From contig CP103031.1 of the NCBI GenBank assembly GCA_024752435.1, positions 1,422,001 to 1,486,000 of the forward strand: a stretch of DNA of 64,000 nucleotides, given 5' to 3'. Positions 46,280 through 58,296 of the stretch are shown here, in pieces. The notes below the pieces were generated by a model. The model had not been told where the DNA came from, did no database searches, and saw nothing but the letters and a program-made list of their open reading frames with translations. Origin of the DNA: Allantophomopsis cytisporea. Taxonomy: Eukaryota; Ascomycota; Leotiomycetes; Phacidiales; Phacidiaceae. The position numbers and the translations under genes are program-made. The number at the start of each line of letters is the position of its first letter. Position 1 is the stretch's first letter.

Positions 46280-49039
46280 CACGTAAATAACCTTGGGAAT
46301 AACCACGTCAAGAAGGTGTAGTTTTGGGGGTGGCCGCCAGCTAGGACGTCTTTTACTCTTGAATTCAGCAAATCGAATCACTTCTGATTGGGCGTTCCAT
46401 TTAGTCCGAGTCTTGTTCCGGGATGTCAAGGCCAAAACTCGTTCACTTGAATTATTTGCGGTGGGACTTGCAACAAATACTTGATAGGAACCAAGGTTTG
46501 AGGAGTACTCTGTATCGAAGGAATTTGATATAAGAGGAGCCATTTCTGGTTCTTATGGATGATCTCGAGGCACCTACTTGCCTTTTCCTTGTTCATGGTT
46601 GGTGAGATATACGGAAGATGGCTCGGGTTGTCTTGTTAAACCTGCAAAAGAGGAATCATGTCCATCTGCGGCTGTTGAAGAAGTAATTTGTAATCCTGGA
46701 TCCTAAATCACTGTCATGCAAAAGCATATGATCATCCGAAGAGCTCTCACTCTCACTTCTAGGCCCAGAGCAGAAGAGAAAGGCAGTACTCATTGTTGGA
46801 CGCAAGAGCGAGGCTCCCGTCCACGAATAATGTGGCACAAAGGAATTATAACCATGATGGAATATTCAAGTAAATATATAGCATTCTAATTATGGATTGT
46901 CTCTCATCAAAAAGACGCAAAGGTCTTCATGGCTAACGCTGAGACCTTGCAACACGAGTGAGATGACTCTTGGCAGAGTACTTGGGGCTCGATCTGGGCA
47001 TACTTTTTGACTTCAAGCGACCATTGGAGGATCACTGAAGCTTCGAAAGTGCCACCATTTTCACGTTTATCCTCGAAGTAGATAACTTGCATATTCCAGT
47101 GTGGTGTTTCCTTGGTATAAAGCGAAGTCTAATAGAGACGAATCGTTTAGATTTGCTGAAGCGACCACATCCCGAGCAATTTTAAGAACGGGGAAAGGTG
47201 TTGTTGAAGGCTTTGGTTGATTCAAAATTGTTGTGGCAGAAAGACGAATTTGAAAAAACTCGGAATCTTTTTGAAGCTTTAGGATTGGCACTAGTCCTCA
47301 TTCGTCTCCGCCCGGCAAGTCCCGTGGATTCTGCCACCTTACCTCACTAACGAAATATAATGTCATCTCAGTGTCGACTGTCCAAAGAGAAGTATTTGAA
47401 AGAGAAAGACAGAAATTGGCGACATACCATGATGAACATGACCCTCTGGGTGATGAATGGTGCGCTCGAGTACGTAAATGATTTCAGGTCCGGAAACTGT
47501 CCAAGAGTGGCCTACATACTGCAAATAACTACGCGCTTCTACGTCAATCTCGGACCCACTAAGAACAATAACGTCTCTCAATCTTGGAAATGAATACCGA
47601 GATTGGTGCAAAGCTCCAGGAAAATGTTCTGATAGAAAGGCCTTAAGGTCCTAGTGGATATTGAAGGATGCACTGAAAGATTCAGGTGAGATGTTATTAG
47701 GCTGAGACCCGATGTTTTGAGTTATATCCACTCTGCTCTTGCCAATAATCGTACCAGATCGGTCTGTAATCAGAAACTCTGATCAGAGCTGCTCAAATAG
47801 TCGTATGTAAGGATTGTTTCGGATTAGAAAACTTTGCATCTCTGGAAGATTCTTGATAACATAGTCATCTTCCCCAAAATCGAAGTCATCTTCGTTTTCG
47901 CTAAGTGAAGATTGTTCTAGCCAAATACCTTTTCTTCTGTGGTAGGTGATTTGTCATCTTGTAGTCTCGTGCTAAAGATTCAATTCAGATATAAATCTAA
48001 GCCCCGAGCGTGTTTGTGAACCACTTTTGTAATGAGATTATATTGTCAGGAACCTCGATAGCAAATCTTGATATACCGACAGACTTACTTTCTTTGCTGG
48101 TAAACGAACTATGCAGACTTTTCCTGCTCTACAAATTTGGGTATTAGTTTTGCTCTGATACAAAACTCGAGCAAAACTCTTGATATGATGTTGTCTTGAA
48201 ACGTTACGCAGGCCTTCGATCCCTAAAACCCTCTAAATTCTGATACACCTCGTTGAAAAAGGAGGGAAATTGTTCTTGAACTCTATCTTTTATCAACCGT
48301 AGGAAATAGTTTTTGATCATTATACTTATCTTGTCATCGCCTGACTCAATTGCGGTACCATTTTCGGCATTGGTGACTGATGTTCAACTTGACATGGCAG
48401 CGGCAATATCACAGGTTCTGTCTCAATACTCCTAGGCTGTAATAGGTGACTCAGAGGTAGCTCGCTTTGGAATATTCCTTTGGCCATGATGGAAATCCAA
48501 GCCTTCCTTGTGTATGATTCGAATATACCATGAGCTCGTTTCTTTAAGCTGTGCCACAGTGGCTGATCGTTTTCCGCTCTAACACCACATGTATTTCCAC
48601 TTTGAAATCCGCGACTGTTTGAGACTGGATGTCCTTATTCATCAGCCATTTAGGTCAGTGTTTCTATTTTCAATATTGAAACTCTGAATAAATCTGTCCA
48701 CCTCTCCTCTGAACTACTGTCAAGATATTCTAGAAATTCGTTGATGACATGATCCTTTTGTCGGATCCAATCCGTGGAAAGCCTGAATTGTGATTGACCC
48801 AACCTATAAAAAATAAGCTGCTCGATTTCTCTGCTATTCCAATTTCCTCCCTAGAAGATGCATGGCAAGGAAAATATAGGAGCTCATCAAATTCTTCTAG
48901 CTAACATTCGGCGAGCATCATCATCCTCTAGGGCTTTCTGGAAAGCTTTTTTGCTGCACGCAAATTCGAGCATGTATTTCTTTGGGACGCAAGCCATAAC
49001 GAAACAAAAAACTCCTGGAAGTATGGAATATGTTGTCAT
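46280..49039 (-). pseudogene. decayed gene of unknown family with many in-frame stops
   Basis: On the minus strand, ATG 49039 (MTTYSILPG) opens a coding-like frame. It runs through LEFACSKKAFQKALEDDDARR, IEQLIFYRLGQSQFRLSTDW, INEFLEYLDSSSEERW and HSLKKRAHGIFESYTRKAW to about 48310. It is interrupted by tandem TGA TGA (48884-48889), TAG (48851-48853), TAA (48650-48652) and TAA (48635-48637). The coding character then continues in other frames (IKNYFLRLIKDRVQEQFPSF; ENEDDFDFGEDDYVIKNLPE; FPRLRDVIVLSGSEIDVEAR), with further stops, down to about 46.3 kb. I do not recognise the family. The TGA and TAG interruptions next to Gly/aromatic contexts are what TGG codons give after G-to-A change. The left boundary is approximate. 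Confidence 0.6.
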
Positions 49040-52000
49040 ACTCGTCTAAGCTTCGAAATACCAACAGCAACCCACCCGAGATCTGTCCTACAACTTCAAG
49101 ACCTGATAATGTTGTACTGTCGATTTAACGATTGAATGAAAAGATATTAGCCCCATTCTATCAACTAAATAGATGTGTTCATTCTCAGCTGTATATTAGA
49201 AAAGTATGCGCTGGCTATCCATTTAAAGCGGGATGTGCAGCTCTTTAAACAGGCAGGATCTATGATATAGTTAATATTACAAAGTGTACTTACATGACGT
49301 TCATGTGATAGAAGGTATCAGTATGCACACTGGTTTCATATTTGGACCTTCATTATACCTCATTTATGTAAGGTAGTGGCCAAGTTTTGTGCTATCGTAG
49401 GTTGAATTGGGCGAAATAGTGTTAATTAGAGGAAGCTGAGCCATTAAGAGTTGAGATGGGTTGAATCCTTTAAGGTTCTTAAAAGAAATAGAGATACGAA
49501 GACATTGCAAGGAATGCATAATCAAGCTGTAATTTGAAAGACAAAGCATAGATATGAGAGGCTGAAGTAATGGAATTGGAGACCGAAAGGCAAGAAAAGA
49601 CGTTCTTGGAGGAGAACACTCTTATAACATCGACTGCATAGAGCGGCTGGGTAAAATCAACCGTAAAGTGAATGCGTTATAACTTTATTTCATGGATTCT
49701 TACTCATCTACCGTCTACTTGGTGACTTGGTTGGTCTATCAACACAAGATATTATCCGACTTGAGTGAGAGAACCTTAAGGCGTTACTACAATATGAGAT
49801 TCGGGAAAAGCATAGATAGCTTACTACTGATGTGCCCACATCTCTTGAGCACCTGGAGGGCATTCAGTACCGGTGATCGTCGCTGCTTTTTCACTAAGAA
49901 AGCATAATAACTATTTCGCCAAGACTTAACTCTCAGCATTGATTGGCTCGAAGAATTCCGAGAAGACACTTAGATCAATGAAGTTCCGTCAATGACCTAG
50001 TGCCGTATACAGCCTCGCAAACACTTGAAGCAGATAGTTATTGAAGCCAAATAGTCATCTATCAAACTATACGAAAGTGTTGACTCTTCCAACCATAAAT
50101 CTCCGACAAAAAGGCATGAACCTTGAGCAAGTGATCGCCTAGTACTACCCAGCCCCTAGCATAATGACTAAGAGCAAGATGATATATATACGTAGTCTTT
50201 CAGGTCAACTCAATGTGCTAAAAGACTTTTGCAACTAGTCTTACCCATAACCACACAGACATATATGAATCCATTTCATCAGCAAAGGAGCTTTCCAACC
50301 CCAGTGAACTAAGCCAATTCTGCGGGATAAAGTATCAATCGTCCGTCCACTTCACTTCAAAGCGGTAGTGACTTACCCTGCAGATCAAGAGTAGCCAATC
50401 CTAATTTCGACGACACTCTTCCACCGAAGGTTGCAGCGTCTCTCACTAGAGCAACCAAATTTACACGTAATACATCATGTTTTCCATGAAATGAGTCAGC
50501 TTTGACAATTTCACCCGTCAAAATTACCAGGTAGCGGAGAGAAGTACGACGTCATATGGACATGATAACGGATTATTCAATCATGTATCGCTCAAAACAT
50601 CGCACTTTCTCAGAATCAAATATGTTGTACAATCCATTGCCCGGTAGCTATCCCAGCGTCTCACGAGCCACCACTCACAAAAGCTGACGCAATATTCACT
50701 CTGATAAAAACTCGGCATTGTCTCTCCTTCAGCTCCGGCTCAGGTGGAACAGAGCATTGGACATGGGGCTGGGCCCATGTGTCCGCCATTATGGTACTGT
50801 GATCGGCGTTGGATACCAAGGTCGGGAGTTTACAGCGGCGTGAGCGGGAGCGATTCTCAGGGTGGAAGTGAAATTCGCCCGCCCCTGTGGTGATGAGAGT
50901 GCTCGGTGGCACGGTAGTCCCGGATATTGAGAAAGTTTATTGGGTGCTCGGTAGGAATTGCTTGCAGGAATTCGCGCTGTTGAATTGACGAGTGCTGGAT
51001 ATGGACTGCCGAGCGCTGTATTCATAGAGTAGGAGACTTCTAAGAGAGGAATTAATCGAATCTGAGAGCTTTCAATATGTTATGGATTTGAACATCAAGC
51101 AGTGGAGTTTTGTCTTCATAGTTGTAAGATGTTGAACTGTTTCTGTTCTCATCTTAGTCTTGAATCCATTGAAGCTTTGTTACCTGTATTGATTTATTTC
51201 GTGCCATGCTCATGATAACCTAAGGTAGCCAGCCCACCGAGACATTGCACAAGACCAACAGGATTCTAATATCCATAAAGTCGTACAATTCGGCAAATTC
51301 AAGATCCGCGATCCAACATCTCTGAAAATGAGGCAGCAATTCAATACTCTCAGTGACTGTGCAAGCTCAATACTTTGTCCATCTCAGACAGGAGAATGAA
51401 AATCGAAGCGGTTATCACAATCAGTCTCGAAGGCAAATCCGACAGTAATACGAGCACACCCGAGCCTCATTCACGAATAAAGACTTGGGCTCTTCGACAC
51501 AGAAAAGCTCTACCTGGGTCTCAATCCCAAGCGAACAAGTTTTTCCATGTTCCCTCCCTCGTTTACTTTCCCTTCCCGCTGTTTTGTTTCTCAACAAGGA
51601 TTGATATGGAGGATTTCAGGGAACAGCAAATTGAGCGACAAGGTAGGGAATAATCGTGCCCGTGCCCGCTGTCACTTAGGCCAGTTAGACGGTGAGATCG
51701 CGATTTTTGCTCGATGAGATCGGCCCACGGCCCCGCTTGGACTCCCTGTGGTTCCCTACAGCAGTGGAGCTGCGTTTAAACCTGCCCTGCAGGTGAATGT
51801 TTACGAACGTCGTTGTTGGTGGTGGACGTCGCTTCACCAATGTTTATGTCTTTATGAATGTTGCACCGTTGCATTTGGAAAAGGGATTGGGCGGATGTTT
51901 CGAGATGATAGGATGAACGTATGGATTATTGGGATCGTTGGGATATTTTCTGGTATTGGGCACATTATGTGCAGAGAGCTGTACTGTACCTCGAGGATCA

Positions 52001-53036
52001 TCATATATGCGAGTGTACTATGTACCAGGACATGAGATAATTCGTGCAGCATAGTGAGTGGATAGTTGATCTCTACGCAACAATGCAATCGCAGGACGAC
52101 ACACGTGCGTTGGAATTTGCTTGATGAAGAGGAGAGCGAGAGCGGTTGCGAAGAGGAGCTGAAGAAAGCAAATCACGCTCTCTGAAGGATGTGTACGCTT
52201 CGTGACTTCATTACCACTATAGAGTATCAGAGTCCCGAGCAACTGTGCCTCGGCATTGCCGATCGGGTACATTTGCATCTGAAGTGATAGAATATGAACG
52301 GTCAACCAGGTTCAAAGAAGTACGGAGATCATCAGAAATCCACAGCCACAATATGTCAAAGCTATTCGTTCTGGCGTTCCATGGCGTTGGCAGAGCATAT
52401 CTGCTGCAAAAGGCTAATGCGAGACAGGATGAGAACGATTTGAGTCAACAACCAGCGTCTTCTTTCCTCTTTGAACTAACTTTGTGCGACTCTTTATTGG
52501 TGTGGTGGTGCTTACATTAACGGGTGGGACTTTGGATCTATCCGCGCCTTGGGCCGTCTTCCTTGCACTCCGGCCGTTAAGACTTGCCCAGATGGTCCAG
52601 ATCGCATCAAGTCCGACCTCCTACTGACGCTACAGAGGCACAGAGGATCGTGTTCCACAGACCAAACGGGCCCTTATTCAACATGCCAAGACAAGATTAA
52701 GTATAGAGCAAGAAAAGAAAGTAAGCTCAGCCCGAACTTCGTAATAATCTAAATCACCTTCGCAGTCCCCCCCCAACTTGACTGTGCTTTGCTTCCTCAA
52801 TTTCCAACTCCTCATCTCCTGCAGTTGTTCCACTTTTCTTCACTACAATAACTGCAAAATTGTATCTTCCATCTTCAACTGTTCACCAATTAACATCACC
52901 AATCCGTATACTCGGAACCCAGAGAGTATCTTGCTATACATGTCCGAAAAAGAGTTCCAAATTTCCACCTACCTGGAATACGTCAATGTCATGACCTTCA
53001 TATCCTTCTTTGATCGGATAATTGAGCGGTTCGAAG
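49040..53036. other. 4 kb gene-free stretch
   Basis: The left half is AT-rich with only short open frames. The right half (51.4-53.0 kb) is mixed and leads into the promoter of the metallo-beta-lactamase-like gene. I find no supportable gene, tRNA or repeat array. Confidence 0.5.
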
Positions 53037-54206
53037 ATGTCCTTGACCGTTAAGCATCTCAACAACGATGCCAGCTTCCTACTGACCTTCTCGCCGAGTA
53101 TCGCCTCCAATTCTTTAACACCCACTACTCCTATCACTCCGACCTCCACAGCCTCGAAAGACTTTACCGTCGTTCTCGATCCATGGCTCTCCGGCACTTC
53201 CAAGATATGGATGAAGTCCTTCTCCCAATCTACACAAATAGTGCCCCCGTGCATCTCAACACTTGCCTCCCTACCCGCTCCAGATCTTGTAATTATTTCG
53301 CAGAATAAGACAGATCACTGCCACGAAGCAACCCTCAAACAACTCCCAGCATCTGGAACCAAGACACTCATCCTCGCTGAGCCCGGAGCTGCGAGAACAA
53401 TTCGCTCCTGGAAGTACTTCGACGCCGACAAAGTAATCACCCTCCCTGGCTGGGAAGACCCCCGAGGCAAGACCGATGTCACATTCCGGCTGCCCATCCC
53501 GTCAACCCAAGAGAGCGCCGTACCAGGAGAAGTGACCGTTGCCTACATCCCACAGAAATATGACCTCAATGGCCTCCACAGCGCTATAGGGATAACCTAC
53601 CGCCCCTCAACTCCACACTCCTTCCTCGCAAATCTACCGCTCACGCCACCCGCCTCGCCCTTAATTCCCACATCTCCCACATCTCCCACATCCAGCACCT
53701 CCTCTAAGTCCTCTAAGTCCTCTAAGTCCTCAAAACTCTCGAAGACGGCACACAGAGGCCCCCTGCCACCACCCGCGTTATCATGCATCTACTCCCCGCA
53801 CGGCATTAACGCGCGCAGCATCACGCCCTACGCCTCCCATCTAGCGACTGAATCAGCGCTGCCGCTCACAACGCTCTTGCACTGCTTCGACCGCGTGCAA
53901 AACCCGTGGTGGTTTGGTGGGAATATCTGTAGCGGAGCAGACTCCGGGATGGATATCGCGAGGATGCTTGGCGCTAGAACGTGGTTTTCGGCGCATGATG
54001 GTGATAAATTGACGACTGGGTGGGCGAGTAGCTTGTTGAAGATTAGTAGGGGAGACAGAGAGGTTATTGAGGAGGCTGTTAGTCCGCGGCGAGAGGGGTA
54101 TCATTATCAGCAGGAGGGAACGAAGGTGGGGATCCTTGGGGTTGGGGAAGAGTGGAGGGTGGCTTTGAATGCGGGAATGAATTTGGGGTTGGGAATCGTG
54201 AGATAG
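53037..54206 (+). CDS. metallo-beta-lactamase-fold hydrolase-like protein
   Basis: Single exon of 389 codons from ATG 53037 (AAGATGT context); the open frame extends upstream only through non-ATG codons. Early strands (MSLTVKHLNNDASFLLTFSPS, FTVVLDPWLSG) are followed by an H-x-H metal motif TDHCHEAT (His about 94 and 96), LILAEPGAARTIRSW, then a late GDK segment (FSAHDGDKLTTGW) where a further histidine could ligate metal. This fits the MBL fold (UlaG-like, Zn hydrolase superfamily); the usual HxHxDH motif is reduced, so full activity is uncertain. A Ser/Lys repeat insertion from tandem DNA units sits at about residues 212-236 inside a Pro/Ser loop. No signal peptide. The substrate is unknown. 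Confidence 0.8.
   Translation: MSLTVKHLNNDASFLLTFSPSIASNSLTPTTPITPTSTASKDFTVVLDPWLSGTSKIWMKSFSQSTQIVPPCISTLASLPAPDLVIISQNKTDHCHEATLKQLPASGTKTLILAEPGAARTIRSWKYFDADKVITLPGWEDPRGKTDVTFRLPIPSTQESAVPGEVTVAYIPQKYDLNGLHSAIGITYRPSTPHSFLANLPLTPPASPLIPTSPTSPTSSTSSKSSKSSKSSKLSKTAHRGPLPPPALSCIYSPHGINARSITPYASHLATESALPLTTLLHCFDRVQNPWWFGGNICSGADSGMDIARMLGARTWFSAHDGDKLTTGWASSLLKISRGDREVIEEAVSPRREGYHYQQEGTKVGILGVGEEWRVALNAGMNLGLGIVR
53697..53732 (+). repeat. 9-bp coding repeat (TCTAAGTCC)n
   Basis: Three to four tandem 9-bp units inside the MBL-like gene encode Ser-Lys-Ser steps; just upstream, CCCACATCT units repeat as well. Confidence 0.8.
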
Positions 54207-54472
54207 GTGGATCGCGTTTGTTTATGATATGTATTTTAGCCTGCATTTTATGGTGTGTGTACTGGTTTGAAGATGGATGATTACTCGAAGACGATGGATC
54301 GAATATTGATGGGGGTTTGAGATGGGAACAGCTGGTAAGAGAACTGGACATGAATGCGGCTTGTATGCGGGTGATCCATGGAGCATGGGGTGTTATGATG
54401 TGCATATACCAATAGTCGTTACTGGGATGAGCATAAGGATTCATCATGTGGACTTGGTGCCAATTTGTGATG

Positions 54473-54989
54473 TTATATGATGATTTTTGAGAATTGTGTG
54501 GGGTTTGCGTCGAACTTCCGTTTTGAGGATGGTACGGGCTCGTCGAGTACGCATCTGAGTGCCAGGAGGAATTTCTGTTGATTTAGAATACGGGCATGTA
54601 TAGTCAGGTACTGGAATATCGCGAAGGAGTCGGTGATTTGGTTAAAATCAATGATGACGATAAAGGTGTTCATAGTGAAGAGGAGAACGCCTTGAGAGTG
54701 ACGAGATTCGGGTCGAAATTTCATAGAGCGTAGTAATGTTTGCTATTTCTATGAAGCCAAAGTAAACGTCTGTTTTTGGTCGTATTTGTTTTGATATACT
54801 CTTAAGTCCTTGCAGGACGGATACTGAGGGTCGACTAGGCAGAAAAATGCCGATTTCACTATCATTGAGAATTGAGGACAAAGAAAAGATTGTGAAATGC
54901 ATTGCCAGCCGTGATATAGCGTGTTGTGGGTCTCTGTGAGCGGTTTCCTTGGAACTTGAGGAGAATGCTCTCAAGTGCTGAGAACGCAA
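54473..54989 (-). pseudogene. possible small gene remnant in two frames
   Basis: Two overlapping minus-strand frames read as one coding-like protein if a shift near 54725 is assumed: KSISKQIRPKTDVYFGFIEI in the first, then FRPESRHSQGVLLF and DSFAIFQYLTIHARILNQQK in the second. The family is unknown. It may be a decayed fragment or chance. Confidence 0.3.
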
Positions 54990-55148
54990 TGAGCGATATC
55001 GGGGTCAGAGTTGGAACATATGAAGACGTATCGAAAGAGCGGCATAGTGTAAACTATGTTACTTTGTTGCTAACAAATACTTAACGTTCTAAGTGTGAAA
55101 GATTCATTCCTTACATTCGTGTCGTAAACTCCGTGACATATTCCTTTA

Positions 55149-55667
55149 TCACAGTACTCTGTTTCTGCACCTCCTCATCTCATGACCATTCCGATTACGT
55201 TCTGTCGTGTACTTCCCTCCACATCCTTGTCTACAGTGGAAAGACTTCCAGTCCCCATGGCTCTCCCCTCCGTGTTTCTTTTTGACATGGCGGTTTGTGT
55301 TCCCTGGGCAAGAAGATACAAGGCCACAAGTTGGACACTTGCATTCCTCTACTGGAGCTACCCGCTTCTTGGAACTCGTAGATGGCACGCTCCTTTGCTT
55401 CCTCTTCTGCATTGGATCCAGATGGTGCTTTTGCTGAGATGAAGATCTGCTCGATCGCAGGTAATTAGGGGTTGCATTCTTGTCGACTATTTGGCTCGAC
55501 GAGGAGCGAAGCGTTCTTTGGGATTGTTTACTGGGTGACGTAGAAAGATGTGTTGGTATCTCCACTTGTATCGCAGGTGAACACTTATTAACAGATGATG
55601 TCTCTCGTAGAATAGCGTTCGATAATAGTCGAATATCTAAGGCTATTGATGATGATGGATAACCCAT
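55149..55667 (-). CDS. zinc-finger protein (C2H2 plus C2HC-like), possibly a gene fragment
   Basis: An open frame of 172 codons from ATG 55667. The Ser/Thr/Gln-rich first half leads into two C-terminal fingers: CPTCGLVSSCPGNTNRHVKKKH (C-x2-C ... H-x4-H) and CRQGCGGKYTTERNRNGHEMRRC (C-x3-C ... H-x4-C). Upstream on the same strand another frame (55791-55588) is coding-like (NRKDSLNLRKQLKLWSLEKR). It could join here through an unusually short 40-nt intron (GTTCTG...CAATAG), but a premature TAA upstream (about 55798-55800, WK-stop-LQDRW) suggests decay. The DNA-binding role is inferred from the fingers only. Confidence 0.45.
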   Translation of the reverse strand: MGYPSSSIALDIRLLSNAILRETSSVNKCSPAIQVEIPTHLSTSPSKQSQRTLRSSSSQIVDKNATPNYLRSSRSSSQQKHHLDPMQKRKQRSVPSTSSKKRVAPVEECKCPTCGLVSSCPGNTNRHVKKKHGGESHGDWKSFHCRQGCGGKYTTERNRNGHEMRRCRNRVL

Positions 55668-55858
55668 CGTTTTCTTCAGAACCTAGGAACATGTCAAGTA
55701 TTGCGGATCTTTTCTCAAGGCTCCATAGTTTTAGTTGTTTTCTGAGATTCAAGGAGTCCTTCCTATTAGCTGCCTGCCAACGATCTTGCAATTATTTCCA
55801 AACTTCGGGAGAAGAAATCTCTAAAAAAGGGATTGACGACAATGCCTGTGTACAGAAA

Positions 55859-56461
55859 TCAATTAAGAATATCTCTCAAAACATACATCGTGGCAATACA
55901 GACCTTTTTGAGAAGAGTATACTCCAAGTCAGCGATAGTAAATATAGAGCCAGCTTCAATGAGGGTTTTGGTTTCTTCAAATGAACTCTTGAGGTTGATT
56001 GGCGATGCAGATTCTGATGAGATAGTATCGGCATATGCTTTATCAATCAATAAGGAGAAAGATCTGAATGGCTGTAATGCCTCGATATAAGTGTCCTGTG
56101 ATACTGCTCGAATCACTTTGCTTGTTAACAGTACTCGTTTTAGGATGACTTGATGGTTCTTACCAAGAAGACTCGCAAGGAAAAAGGTAAAAATTACTCC
56201 AATTCTTAGCAGAGCTGCCGTAGCCGCCCCAGAAGACAAGGTCCAGGTGTGACTGGACTTCTCCCGATCTACCTCACACAGTGGGGGATCCTTTTCCAAA
56301 GCTACTTCACAAAGTGGCGAGTCCTTTTTAAAGCCAGAATCTATGTCTTGCGTGCTTGAGCAGGATGCTTTTGGTAACTCGTAAGCACCTGGCTCTGTAG
56401 AGCTCGGAGTATCTTCACCATTATGACTTGCTTCCAAGACTGTTGAAGAGAGCTTTACCAT
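55859..56461 (-). pseudogene. membrane-segment frame of a decayed locus
   Basis: A 200-codon frame with a repeated acidic motif (SPLCEVALEKDPPLCEVDREK) and one hydrophobic helix (AALLRIGVIFTFFLASLL), then a helical region. It lies between the ankyrin-like frame upstream and the zinc-finger frame downstream, all on the minus strand. Whether these were one gene or several is unclear; joins at the flanking splice-like sites do not keep frame. Confidence 0.4.
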
Positions 56462-56485
56462 TTCAAGGAACTCTCTTACAAAGGA

Positions 56486-57580
56486 CTAGAGAAATTTGAT
56501 ATCCTCGCCGAAGTCGCCAACACTTTCGGGTATATGATTCATTTTTTGACCCCACAGAGAAAGCACAAACTCATCAAACAACCCCCACTGGGATTCCTTT
56601 ACTGCGAAAGACTTCCATCTATGAAGATCATGAAAGAATGCATCATAATCACCGAATTCCAAGAGAGTATGAGTTCTGCGCATCGCGCTAGCGACTAAAA
56701 TCAGACTGATGACCTGTCGAATGTTGGATGGAGGACGGGTTTTACGTAGCCGTCGCAAGGCTGAAGTACCCATTTTTCAGAGGGTACGGTAATGGTGGAG
56801 GTGGTTGCAAAGAGAGCGAAATTCATTCGAAGCTTTGTCCCTCTGGCCCTTCGCCAGAAAAATTGCATGTTCATTTCTGAGGTTTTCACGCAGCATCTGG
56901 ACCATTGTCTTTGAGGAACCCTTGGAACCAGGAGCAACCATTGTTTTTGGTCTGTTAAGCACAGTCAATGCTTTCTCAAGATCTCCTTGATGCATCGCTG
57001 CGTACAAAGCATCACGTGAACTGCCCAGATCCATGATGTTGTAGTGTGTGAACAGGTACTGAGCTACTTTCAAATCTCCAATTCTCACAGCTGTCTGGAA
57101 TGGTCGGTCCATGAAATACAGACCATCATTAGGATCGACATCATAAGCTAGTAAGCGCATGATTAAAGCCAAGTCATGAGCCAATACTGCATCCCTAAAC
57201 GAATATTTACTCATCATCAAAAGGCCTGCGATATCGAAGTCGTCCGCGCGAAGTGCTAAATCCATAGGTCGATATGACATATAAGGGACTCCGATACATC
57301 TCTGAAATTCCTCTCGAACCTCGATAAACTGTGTCCTTTCCGCTTCCTCTGAGATCATAAAATCAAAAATCCTGTCAAGGAGGTCAAGATCTGCTCGAAG
57401 GCGATGATGTTGTATGTCTTCCAAATAGCGACTTAAGGAAAACCCAATATCGTGCAGCGTTTTCAATCCAATGGTACGTACTATATCGATAAAATCGGCT
57501 GATTGTAGAAAGGTATAAACAAGAAGCTGGAGTTCTTTGATAGCCAAGGTTTCTTCCTGATGTGTGTTGTTTCTTATCAT
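56486..57580 (-). pseudogene. ankyrin-like protein frame interrupted by TGA
   Basis: One reading frame from ATG 57580 to TAG 56486 has a single in-frame TGA at 56777-56779, between NHLHHYRTL and KMGTSALRRLRK. CGA to TGA would explain it. The N-terminal half is helical (LLVYTFLQSADFIDIVRTIG). Residues ~105-215 show degenerate ankyrin-like helix pairs (PMDLALRADDFDIAGLL, PFQTAVRIGDLKVAQYLF, DALYAAMHQGDLEKALTVL). Upstream sequence (57580-57719) is coding-like in another frame, so the true N-terminus may be lost. Function unknown; ankyrin domains mediate protein contacts. Confidence 0.55.
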
Positions 57581-57719
57581 AAAGACCTCTTTTCAACCTG
57601 GTGTAATTCTGAAGGGTCTGTATGGTATTGAGGGAGGCCGAGTGTAGTTCTGGACATGCTCCAGAAATGGAGGCGCGGAGTGTCGGACTCCATATGGTAA
57701 TACAGCTCTCATAAAGCAT

Positions 57720-58296
57720 ACGCGGCTTATACGCGGTGAAACATGTGCCAGGAAGACCAGATAACGAGTACTCAAATACCGAGTACTTGTGTTTTATGTC
57801 GTTCTCAAGAAGGTTAGATAGCTCTAAGTACGGAATACTGAAGGCTCACTCTTTCTGTTGTGTGGCAGCCACCCAAAGGGATGTCGTCACCAAGGTATGG
57901 TCATAGTGCCTGATATGCGAAAACACGTCGTATTGACTTACTTTATCCTGGAAATAATCGAAATAATCAGGCTCAGGCTGGGAGTTATCGAACATAACGT
58001 CGTCAGGAAAGTTTGGGAATCTGGGAATCCGAGCTTCAAAAGTGTGAACGCCAGAAGTTTAGGAATTTGGGAATCCCGATTCTCTCCCAAAATCCACACC
58101 CAATAATCCCAGCCTCGCGGTACGCTCATGTGGCCACGCCATCACAGTAACCACGATCAATGTTGTTAAGAGTATCCACACTGTTTTGGATAACATTTAA
58201 CGTACTACTCATCTACCTGTAAGAGGATGTCACCATATAAGCGTCTTGCAAATCTAGGAATACCAAGGGCAGGCGGGAAAAGGTATCTCATTAAAT
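57720..58296. other. gene-free stretch
   Basis: 3' flank of UTP18 and spacer. A pair of similar GAATC(T/C)GGGAATCC segments at about 58015-58035 and 58055-58080 is the only structure noticed. Confidence 0.4.
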
